Shown here one piece after another: positions 1 through 9,859 of a stretch of 64,000 nucleotides of DNA. The notes under the pieces were generated by a model. It saw only the letters and a program-made list of their open reading frames with translations, was not told where the DNA came from and searched no databases. Where the stretch lies: the NCBI GenBank assembly GCA_002914805.1, contig JXTB01000714.1, forward strand, positions 87,016 to 151,015, written 5' to 3'. Made by a program: the position numbers and the translations under genes. The first letter of the stretch is position 1, and the number at the start of each line of letters is the position of its first letter. Origin of the DNA: Parasponia andersonii. Taxonomy: Eukaryota > Streptophyta > Magnoliopsida > Rosales > Cannabaceae.

Positions 1-950
1 TGGACTAAATGTCATTTATTTTCTGTGAAGCTTATTAACAATTAATTAGCTTGATCCATTTAGCATATACTATACCTGTAGACATACCCCCAATGTAATG
101 CCGTACTAGTAGGAAAATTACTGTATTACCTCTCTAGTATATATTTACCTCTGAGTTGTCATTTTTCATCTAATGGATAATAGTTGATTATGGTGTTTGT
201 ATCTGTTTATACCAACACATTCAAATTCACATAGTGAATACCGGGGCCCTGGTTTATATTTTCCAAGTACTTGAAAAAACTCAAAGTGACATCATATACA
301 TGGTGTCCATCATGAAAAACGTTCTATACATTTCATATACCATGTCTTCCAAGATACCGGAGTTCGAATCATAAATCGGAACTAGTCCTTTAGTAACTCA
401 AAAAGACAAAACACATGAAAGTAAGTTCGTTAATTACTAGAATTAAGGTCTTCTACAATAGTGCTAGATTAGTAAAATTAAAAATTTGACTTACAGTACT
501 TAACTTCAAATTCTAATTCACTAGGTCTTGTTCGATGCTGTTATAACTTTCTTATAACACACTAGTGTTTCTATCCGAAGACTCACTTTTATAATTAGAG
601 ACTTCATTAATTAAATAGACAACACTACATTCTATAGCATAGTAAAGTATTCCATCTTTAATATGCAGAATGTGAATAATTTAATTTAGACATAATAAAA
701 TAAAGAATATAATGTCTCCCACATATGAACTTATCATTCGAATAATTCTTTATTACTCATTTCATGTCTTGGAATCTTTTAGATGTTTGCATAAGATAAA
801 CATACACATCACATGTATATCAATGGGACATAAATGAAATAGAAATTCATAACATGGAATTTATTAATAACAAATAGATACTAAATAATCCAATAAATAT
901 TGTTTATAATGCCTAAATAATAAACTGTTTTATAGGACATTATTCCAACA
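1..950 (-). repeat. Possible copia-type LTR or leader remnant
   Basis: Read on the minus strand, the segment opens at about 950 with TGTTGGAATAATGTCCT, a start typical of many plant Ty1/copia LTRs (TGTTGGAA...), and continues without coding capacity to the window edge. No partner LTR, primer-binding site or target duplication is visible, so it could be a solo or truncated LTR, or chance similarity. Treated as a fossil. Confidence 0.28.
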
Positions 951-1486
951 ACATAAGTGTAAAAGTGATTTTAAACTTTGTTTAAATCGAAAAAAATTCA
1001 AGTGCACTTAGGTTGTTTTAAATGATCCACTTTGATGTGTATATATATATGGGAATTGGCTTGTAAATTTTCATTGTAGGTCTTAAACTATGATTTAAAA
1101 AATGTGAGAATATCATAAAATAAGGGAGGTACTGTCTAAATATTTTTAAAATTAAATAGTACCATTTAGAAGCAAATGAACTAGTTTTCTTATTCCGATT
1201 ATATCTCTGGAGAATAGGTCAGTTTGACAGTTGTATCCTTAGCGAAGTCTTGTAATTACGAGATAGTGATGTGTTGGTTATGACGATCGAAAAGGCACAT
1301 GTTTTACTGGATGATGACAGGCAAAGACATGGACGTACGTACACGATGGGTCTCCCATTGGGCTTATTCCAAAGGCCCAACCTGAACTGGGTACAAGTTT
1401 CTTTTATTTTTTTCTATCTATTTTGATTTTAATTTTATAGATTTATGAGATTGCGACAGAACGACAAGGAAAATTTTAAAAATTTA
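951..1486. other. AT-rich spacer, nothing recognised
   Basis: No credible reading frame, RNA gene or repeat was found. The segment is AT-rich with a short (TA)n run near 1040. Confidence 0.5.
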
Positions 1487-1623
1487 TGGGCGCGTTTGGT
1501 ACATAATTCGAATCATATTTTTCAAATCCATAAATCACTTTCATATAGAAAGTTGAAAGGATAATATCTTCCAACTTTCTATATGAAAGCTGTTTCTAAA
1601 TTTGAATCATATACCAAATGCAC
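1487..1623. mobile_element. Short foldback MITE
   Basis: The ends are inverted repeats: GCGTTTGGTACATAATTCG on the left pairs imperfectly with CATATACCAAATGCAC on the right. Inside is a near-perfect hairpin, with CTTTCATATAGAAAGTTG near 1540 facing CAACTTTCTATATGAAAG near 1575. The whole is about 137 bp and has no coding capacity. TTTA-like sequence flanks both sides. A GTTTGGT-type end is common in plant Tourist/Harbinger-like MITEs, but the superfamily is not settled. Confidence 0.6.
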
Positions 1624-1722
1624 TTTATACTTTTTAATTTTTTTGACAACAGTAAAATGAGTCCTCTCACAGGATGATCTCGTGGTCATTCAATGATCAA
1701 GTTACTATATCTTAGTCATTTT

Positions 1723-2770
1723 CATAGATTAAAATATCACGATATTTGTCTATATTATTGCGATAATATCCGTATTTTGAAGTTTTGATATCGATATGGG
1801 GTAGAAAGATATTTTTTCCCATGTATCCGTAAAATATCCGTAAAATATCAATGATATCGATATTGGTAAAATGTCGGTAAAAAATGAGCTAATATTGAGA
1901 TATTTATGAACATTTTTTTTGACAATACCATCGACTCGATATCGACATGGGGTAGAAAGATATTTTTTTCCATGTATCCGTAAAATATCCGTAAAATATC
2001 AATGATGTCGATATTGGTAAAATGTCGGTAAAAAATGAGCTAATATTGAGATATTTATAGACATTTTTTTTGACAATATCATCGACATTTTGAGATGTCG
2101 ACAGAAATATCGAATTTTTTTCCAAGTCTTCTTTTTAATAGAAAATGGAAGTAAAGAATACAAAAATAAATCATAGTTTTCTCTCTACAGTTTATCTACA
2201 AAGTTTTGGAATTACTTGTATTTAATAAAAATATTTGTACTACTTTTATTTATTATTTTGGAATCTTTACAAAGGACTCTTATAATTTTTGAAATAAATT
2301 TTAGATCAAGACGAGAATTTCTCTTATAACTTTAAACCTCATTGAAACTTGTTTTGGTATTGAATGTATTTGAACTGTTCTATATTATAAATGATTGTTA
2401 TTTATTTTCAATGTAATTTAAAATTAGTTGTAATTTATAAGATATTTATATAAGAAATATTAAATAAAATAGTGTGATATATATTCTGATTTTAAAATTA
2501 TTTTATAAAATAAATTTCGATCGTTTTTCTACTATATATGTATATTTTATTGTCTTATAAAATATAAACAAGTTTTGTTTTTAATAAAGACTTGTATAAA
2601 TTATGCAATATCACTTATTTTAGCATTTATTAGAGTTTTCCTTTAAAATTTTGGGTTTTAAGATAAATTTTGGTATTTTCCCGAAATATCTTTGGTATCG
2701 ATAATATCTTTGACAATATCCGTAAAATAAAACCTCGATATCGACATCGATACTAACATTTTAATGCCTG
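1723..2770. mobile_element. hAT-type non-autonomous element (about 1.05 kb)
   Basis: An exact 8-bp duplication, GTCATTTT, lies at 1715-1722 and 2771-2778. Between the copies, the left end (CATAGATTAAAATATC) matches the reverse complement of the right end (CAGGCATTAAAATGTT) as an imperfect terminal inverted repeat beginning with CA. An 8-bp duplication is the hAT signature. The interior is AT-rich and full of ATATCGATAT-type motifs on both sides, with no transposase, so this is a non-autonomous derivative. Confidence 0.65.
1798..2097. repeat. Two-copy tandem repeat, period 151 bp
   Basis: GTAGAAAGATATTTTTT recurs at 1801 and 1952. The following text (ATCCGTAAAATATCCG, then GGTAAAATGTCGGTAAAA) repeats almost identically in the second copy. 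The duplication lies inside the hAT-type element and probably arose there. Confidence 0.75.
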
Positions 2771-2958
2771 GTCATTTTGTGTATGGTTATTTCAATAGTT
2801 AGTATAAGTCGTTCACTAGCTGATCTCGTGATCATCCACTTAAATATCATAAAAATTGTCAAAATGTTTTTTATTAATTACCAAAATAACCATACGAGAT
2901 CCAATTTTCCTTTGTGTAATTCTCACATATCACCAATTAGGTGCAAGTAGTCACCTAG

Positions 2959-3600
2959 CATAAGTGTCAAAATATAGCCTAGCCCGCCTTGGGCGGGCTT
3001 AGAGGAAGAACGAGCCAGGGCCGGTTCGTCTAAGAAAGTGGGCCGGGTTGAGTCCAGTCCAGAATTTTAAAATGTAGTCCAACTCGACCCGTAGACCTGC
3101 TTGGCTACTAGGCGGGCCAGAATGGGCCAAAACGTTCTTGGCCCAATTTTAAAAAATTTTAAAAAAATCCAAAAAACTGACATTATTATTTGTATAATTA
3201 GTTAAAAATATTAAAATATATAATATGTTATATTTTCTTCCTATTGATAAAAATTTAAAAATAATTAAATAATTTAAAAAGTATATAAGTAGAATAGTTG
3301 ATAAAAAAAAAGTTTAAATATTGGAAAATTATTTAAAATTAGATTAAAATTTGAAAGTATAAAAAAAAAAAAAGAGTGACAAAATGTATATTTATAAGTA
3401 TTAAAAAAAATTGTATTTAAATTTATTTTTAAAAAATTTAAAAAAAATTATTTTCAATGAACGGGCTAGATTAGTAGGCCGGGTTGGGTCGACAGGCCTA
3501 GACATATAGCCCAACTCGATCCTAATCTAGGGCCGAGCCGAGCCCGGACTCCTTATAATACGAATTGATTCGTTTGGCCCGATCGATTTTGACACCTTTA
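2959..3600. mobile_element. hAT-type MITE with GC-rich core
   Basis: An exact 8-bp duplication, TCACCTAG, lies at 2951-2958 and 3601-3608. The ends form an inverted repeat: ...AGTGTCAAAAT on the left and ATTTTGACACC... on the right. The core is unusual. GC-rich blocks rich in GGGCCGGG/GCCCGCC-like words lie just inside both ends, and a very AT-rich centre separates them. The ending and duplication length match a widespread plant hAT MITE type ending (T)AxxGGTGTCAAAA. No transposase is present. Confidence 0.72.
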
Positions 3601-3608
3601 TCACCTAG

Positions 3609-4390
3609 TGGAGCTCGGTGAAATGGTCAATTGGGTGACTTAAGTGTCAAGTGTATAATGATAACTTTGGTGATCACTAAGACATCTATAAGTTGTCATT
3701 GGTTGGTTCGATTATTTTACATGCATCTTTTCATACCGACTAGTCCCTTTTTTTGTGGAAAATCTAGTCAATTTTTAAGCATGCCAAAATCAACCTAATT
3801 TTTGTTTCCTTTTCATTTTATTTTGGTACAAATTTTTTCCGTTCACAATGGGCTGCATTAGGGATAATATTACTTGGAGTCCTTATTCTTTATCCGATAT
3901 ATCACTTAAGTCCTTGTTTTGGGGTGTAACAAAATTTTTATAATTAGTCACTAACTAAAATATTAAGTCACAAATAATGTCACATTGGTCAATTAAGAAA
4001 ATGTGATGTATTAAAATTACACTAGATAAGAGAAGGCTTTGACATTCTATGACAAGTCTCAATTTCTTATCGAAAAATTGCAAAAATAATGCCACATCAT
4101 CAAGGATCTTGTGCTATGCTATCATGACAACATATGTCACAATACAATTGGGCTACTTGTCAAGCTAACATTGGACCCTTATTTCTAAGCTTATGTGTCA
4201 AGCTCTTGGACACTTACAAATAGGAGAAGACATGTAACTTACAACGTGTCAACAAAGCTTTTAGCTCTCAAAGCCGGTTGCATCTCTTCATTGTTTAGAA
4301 CATTGCCTATATAGAGGCATTAATCTTTTGTGAAAAAAAAAGACTCCATGATGATATATATGTTATTTTTTAGTTTATCTTTATACTATA
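3609..4390. other. Spacer beside Tat element 1
   Basis: Non-coding and moderately AT-rich. A TATA-like CCTATATAGAGG lies near 4310, followed by an A-run, which could be an old LTR promoter. No second copy or coding part supports that. The target site of element 1 on this side ends CTATA (4386-4390). Confidence 0.4.
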
Positions 4391-5167
4391 TGTTGGAGCG
4401 GTTTTTCACTAGCTGTCCACGTGTCTCTGAACTGCTGATGTTGTATCCTCCAACTGTCTACGTGTCCTTGCTATCCTAAAGAGCTTTTGACTTCAGGCAG
4501 GATCGGAGAGGCGGGGGAGGCCACCTGCAAAGACTCTCCGATGCTTAAGTTAGTTGTTTATCTTTGATTTAGGGCAGCAAAGATTTAGTTTTTCTTTGTA
4601 TGAGTATATCTTTATCTTTTTGTTATGCGTACATATATATAGTCCTGGAACTGTGAACCTCATGGTTCTCAATCTCAGGACCGAGTACCTTTTCTCATCA
4701 GGACTTACTCCAAAGATCACGAGCCGAGATTACTGTGATTCTTCCTGCATCGTCGTAGCCTAGTTTCCGCCGTTCCCTATGGCTCGAGTCTGTCAGGGGC
4801 GAGATTTTGACAAACCACTGTTCTGTCAAGACGATTTGTCCAATACACCCATCTACTCAGGATCGCATTAAATGCTCTGTCTGGGTCTGAAGCTGTGAGT
4901 TGCTTCATATTGTACTCTGGTGGAAGACCCTTAGGGCTCTCGACCCTCAGCTGTCGAGGTAAGGATCGGACTGGGGCGGGTCTATCCAGGGTCTGGGATG
5001 GGCTCGTCCCTAGCCTCGTACAGCCCATGGGCCTATGTGGTACCACATGCCACTCGCGTGGCCTTTAATTAGTCAATCTGGACATGTGTCAGACGATGTG
5101 TCCCGTTTATGACCTGTTCTGCTACGTAATCGTCCACGTGGTGTATAATTTAGGAACGGGTCCCATA
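4391..5167 (-). repeat. 3' LTR of Tat element 1
   Basis: It starts (plus strand) TGTTGGAGCGGTTTTTCACT, matching the copy at 15437. Its inner border follows from the homologous LTR of element 2 (GAACGGGTCCC versus GGGCCTGTTC read on the other strand). It is about 777 bp and contains a TATA-like ACATATATATAG near 4630 inside the LTR. Confidence 0.85.
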
Positions 5168-5177
5168 ATTACCCTTA

Positions 5178-5217
5178 TTTCCCTAGTTGATGGATTTGTA
5201 TCCATCAAGTGGGGAAA
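5178..5217. other. Hairpin beside the 3' LTR of element 1
   Basis: An inverted repeat with a 4-base loop: TTTCCCTAGTTGATGGAT faces ATCCATCAAGTGGGGAAA. The same structure sits in the same place in element 2 (46403-46442). It lies just outside the LTR, next to the purine-rich stretch that should serve as polypurine tract. Confidence 0.75.
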
Positions 5218-8200
5218 TCGTTTCTCCGTTCCTCCGATTTGAGGGATACATGTGGCTCCCTAGTTGCTCACGATATTTTTCCTTGTGTAGCCTCTACGGA
5301 GGAAAGAAGATTTGAGCTGCAGCTGTCAACGGGGCAGCTCAACGAGCTAGAAGGGATCGTCATCTTTGGGTCCCCTGGGGATTGCCGACACATCCAGGCC
5401 ACCCTGAACCCCCAGGTGATGAATATGATACCTAGGATGATCTCATACCTTCTTTTCCCGCTGGATACCTGGGTCATCACGAAGTACCTGTGGAGCCAGC
5501 TTGACGCCCTGGCTCTGAACCAGTTTCGTCGTGATAAGCAGAGTCGCATTGCCATGGTGGGTCATCAGGTTATGGTGTCGAGCCAGCTGGCGTGTCCCTA
5601 CGACCTGGTGACACCGACTAGCCATAAGCTCGAAGAGCCCATGAGGCTCATGGCCGAGGAGTGCATTAAGCTCCGTAGAGAGGAAACCGCCGCCCACAGG
5701 AGAGTTAAGGGTGAGTTCATTTTCGTACTCTGGAGCTCCGTCGATCGGGTTATAGTTGTGTTTTAATTACGTTGCTTGCTCTTTATAGGTTCTGATGCAA
5801 GCCCTTCAGCAGACCCTTCTCTAGTCAAGGGAAGTGCCGCTGTCCACAAGGCTCGATCCAAGATATCCACTGGTCGGTACCTTGTGGTGTCCTCAGAGGA
5901 CGAGGCACCTGCGGTCCCCTCCTCCGGCACTAGTGGACTTCCTACTCGGGAGACGACGGCCATAAAAATCGTTTATGGTAAGGGGGCGCCCTCGAGCCTA
6001 CCCAGGGAATCCGCTGCTCCGACCTCTTCCTCCCCCAACTCCGATTTGAAGACAAGCGAAGGGTCCGGTGCTGCTTACCCCTGTGGGGAGATTACTGATC
6101 TTAGTGGGGGGGCTCCGAGGTTAAAATCTCGGCTGTCTTCCCCTCCCCTGGTCCCAATAAAACGGCGTCACGAGGCCGACTCATCCAAAGAGAAGGAGGG
6201 CCCGGCTGGGAAGAGGGGCAGAACTGCCCCTTCTTCCGACAGAGATGACGATGGGGCCATGCTGACCCTCATGAGGAGGAGAAGATCCGCTCGCGGCGGC
6301 CCGTCAGGGGGAACTGGTCAAGACAAGACCGAAAAATCACATTCAAATGGGGCTCCAACAGGGGTGGCAACCGAAACTGCCGATACAGCAGCAGTCGCCG
6401 TGGCGTCTTCTACTGAGGATGCGCCGACCCCAGCTATCGCCGAAGGCGCGCTCGGCGACGCTCAGCTTTCTACCGTCCCCACCATCACTGCTTCGGGACC
6501 GTCGAAAAGAGCTACAGGAGCGTGTCCGGTAGGAGGAGAGGTTGTCCTCGCAGTTGGCACGGTGGAGTCGCGTTCCTCAAACGCGGACAACGCCCAAGGA
6601 GAGGGTCCGGCTGCGGAGCCCGAGCTAGAGGTGCTCTCCTTGGAGAACGTTGAGTTCATCACCGGCCGTAACATTGCGCAGGTTTGGCTCGTCTGGCCGC
6701 CACCCCTATTTTTTGGCATCCCTGCTGAACACTGACTTCCTTTTCTTGTATCTTGCAACTAGCCGCTGTCCAGTCCTTTTATTCTTCTCGCATCAGGGAG
6801 CTGACCGGGGAGTTGAACTCCCGTTCTGCGCTGGCCGAGCGGAGCGAGGCCGCCCTTGCCAAGTTAAGGGCTGACTTCGACTTGTATCGGAGCCTGGATG
6901 AGGCTAGGGTCGGCAGTGCGGTGGCTCACGCTTTGAGTGTCGAGAGGGTCAGGCACGAGGAGCTGGTTGCTAAGTTGACTGAGGCAGAGGCTGACAGGCT
7001 CGCTCAGTCCAAGGCCGCCAAGCTGGCCCAAGACGAGCTCAGGGTCAAGGAGCAGGACCTACAAAATGCAGGAACGGAGATGGGACTGGCCTTCATCGCT
7101 CGCGACAGGGCCATCGATGATGCCAAAGAGGTGAGGAAGGCTGAGGCGAAAGCCAAACTAGAGGCCCATTCCCTTCAGTGCAGACTCGACCAGTCCAATG
7201 AGGTAAACCGACATCTTTACTTGGATCACAAAAAATTGATGGGGGCTCATGCAGAGCTGTCTCGTAAGCACGGCAAAGATCTTGCCGATATTAACACTCT
7301 TTTGGTCGACTTGTCGCAGCGGCAAGCGGAGCTGAGACTGGCAGCACTGAGGGATAGACTGGCAGATGCAGAGAAGCTGAAAATGAGGTACCAGAGGTAG
7401 GTGGATGTCCTTTCTGTGGAGACCTACAGGTCTGGCTGCGAGAACAGGGAATTCGAAGGCCATGCAGAGGTGGTAATGCCAGACCAGTTTGATGAGCAGA
7501 AAGGCGTCGAGAGGGACCATTATTCCGTCAAGCACTATATGTAGCAGCTAGGGGATGAGATCAACATCGTGTACCCTACTGATGTGCTGAAGATACTCAA
7601 TGAGGAAAAAGACGGGCCCTCTACATCTGCCTCCATTGCCAAGGAGATTGTCCTCACTTTTGGTCCGCTAGAGCAAGCCTCGGAGGTTCCTTGCGGTCAG
7701 CCTAATCTTGGGGCCTCAACTGGTGATGGGTTTAGTGCGGTCGTTTTGTCCAGTGATGACTTCGACCCTGGTACGCTGCCCTCTGTCGGAGCTGGTCCAA
7801 GTGCCAAGACCGGCCGCACTCCCCTGGCTGGAGGTAATTAGGGCCTCCTGTTCTGTGTATTTGTAAAGTAGACCCTCGTTGTAACCATCCGTTTAAATAA
7901 TAGAAACCATGCTATTTTTCCAAGTTTATTCCATTCTCTTGCTCCTTTCGTTGACCGTATTTAGTGTTAGGGTCAGATATCGTATACGACGCCATTCCCT
8001 TATTGACAGCGCAGCCGGCATTTGGGTTTGACTCGGTCGTATATAATTTCGAGTTCTTAGTGAATTCTCCTCATAATATGACCGACAAGATTAACTCTGG
8101 AGATCGGGATGTGAGTTTTGGCTCATCCGGTTTTGAGGATGTATAACTTCTGTTATCTGTTATGACTTGTCTTGGCAGAATTCGACCGACGCGTGTGGCT

Positions 8201-8460
8201 GGACTTCTCCGACCCCAAATGGGAATGCGCCAAGAACTATCTCTAGGGGTTGGTAGACCACTGCTTGGACCCGTCGCTGCAGAGGAAAAGGTCTGGGCTC
8301 GGCTGTAATCGAGAGCGAACAGGATGCTACCACTCTGATGTGTCCCTCCGAGTCCGTCCAAAACTTGCTTTTTATAAGTAGAGCTTCTAGATGCGCGTCC
8401 CTGTTGACCATGCACTTTGTACTTTAGGAAATAATAAACAGAGTTTGATTTTAAATTCTG
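5209..8460 (+). pseudogene. Antisense gene-like unit of Tat element 1 (fossil)
   Basis: A run of coding blocks on the strand opposite to gag-pol, between integrase and the 3' LTR. Blocks lie at about 5280-5710, 5789-6681, 6763-7833 and 7971-8150, with another conserved block near 8181-8260 and an AATAAA signal at 8433-8438. The gaps at 5711-5788, 6682-6762 and 7834-7970 begin GT and end AG, and corresponding gaps occur in element 2. The second block is low-complexity (Ser/Ala/Gly/Pro) and the third is a long Ala/Glu/Arg-rich coiled coil. The first block seen in element 2, with the gypsy-type transposon domain, is not seen here. The role is unknown. Antisense extra ORFs are known in the Tat lineage. 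It is broken. Confidence 0.65.
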
Positions 8461-8539
8461 TCTTCATGCCTGGTCTTGTACTGGAATATTTCCAACGAGT
8501 AGGCTCTAACTCTGTTCAGTCCCAGTTCATGCATAATTA

Positions 8540-8970
8540 AACTGCTCTCTGGGTAGGGTCTACTTCCAACGGGTAGACCTTGACCCCGCTTTCCTTTGTC
8601 TCACACGCGACTAAAATGCTCAACGGGGAGGGTCTGCTTCCAACGGGTAGACCCTGACCCCGCTTTCCTTTGTCCCACACGTGGCTAAAATGCTCTCTGG
8701 GGAGGGTCTGCTTCCAACAGGTAGACTCTGACCCCGCTTTCCTTTGTCTCGCATGCGGCTAAAACTCTCTTTGGGGAGGGTCTGCTTCCAATGGGTAGAC
8801 CCTGTCCCTGCTTTCATTTAGCCTTTCGTATAGCTAAGGCGCTCCTTAGGGAGGGTCTACTTCCAACAGGTGGACCCTGACCCTACTTTCCTTTAGCTTT
8901 TCGTATAGCTAAGATGCTCCTTAGGGAGGGTCTACTTCCAACGGGTAGACCCTGTCCCTGCTTTCCTTTG
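8540..8970. repeat. Tandem array, about 80-bp unit, about six copies
   Basis: Each unit carries GGGAGGGTCT(A/G)CTTCCAA followed by GGTAGACCCTG and CTTTCCTTT. The array lies in the untranslated region between the antisense unit and integrase. Element 2 has only two to three units at the matching place (about 42060-42230). Confidence 0.8.
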
Positions 8971-9700
8971 AGGGTAGGTCTCAAGCTTTCACCGCGCGGC
9001 TCTTTCTCCTTCGTACGTTTTCTCGGGCCATCGGCAACCTTTTATTGCACGGTGTGATTCCCATAATACGATCATTTTCGAGGTCTGCTGACAAGTTTTT
9101 AGTTGTGCAGCTTTTCCCTCTTCGTACGTTTTCTCGGGCCATCGGCTAGCATTTTTAGTGCATGATGTGATTCCCATGGTACGATCGTTTTTGAGGTTTG
9201 CTGGCAAGTTTTTGGTTGCGCAGCTCTTTCCTCTTCGTACGTTGTCTTAGGTCATCGGCAAGCGACGTGATCCCTGCAATATGATCATTTTTGAGGTCTA
9301 CTAGCAAGTTTTTGGTTGTGCAGCTCTTTCCTTTTCGTACGTTTTCTTGGGTCGTTAGCAAGTGATGTGATCCCCGCAGTACAATCGTTTTTGAGGTCTG
9401 CTGGCAAGTTTTTAGTTGCGCAGCTCTTTCTTCTTCGTACATTTTCTTAGGTCGTTAGCAAGCGACGTGATCCCCGTAGTACGATCGTTTTTGAGGTCTA
9501 CTGGCAAGTTTTTAGTTGCGCAGCTCTTTCCTCTTCGTACATTTTCTTGGGTCGTCGGCAAGCGACGTGATCCCGCAGTACGATCGTTTTTGAGGTATGC
9601 TGGTAAGTTTTTGGTAAGTTTTTGGTTGCGCAGCTCTTTCCTCTTCGTACGTTTTCTTAGGTCATCGGCAAACGACGTGATCCCCATAGTACGATTCTCG
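8971..9700. repeat. Tandem array, 100-112-bp unit, about seven copies
   Basis: Anchors such as ACGATCGTTTTTGAGGT recur near 9071, 9183, 9283, 9384, 9483 and 9582. Each is followed by CTGGCAAGTTTTT and TCTTCGTACGTTTTCT. The same family of units forms the 112-bp array in element 2 on the opposite strand. Such arrays in the 3' untranslated part of Tat elements are known seeds of plant satellite DNA. Confidence 0.85.
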
Positions 9701-9859
9701 ATTACGCGAATAGTGCCTGGGGTCTACCACTGTGGGCAGACCTTTTTTCCATAGCAACCCAAAGGATAAATCCGTGTGGCAGAAAACTTGACCTGTTTTG
9801 GAATTAAGCTTTTTAATAATATAAGCACTTACATGGGTCCTATAACATTTACATGTGTC

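Noticed and set aside
4300-4345. TATA box and A-run resembling a pararetrovirus or LTR promoter
   Set aside because: No coding part, partner repeat or primer site accompanies it.
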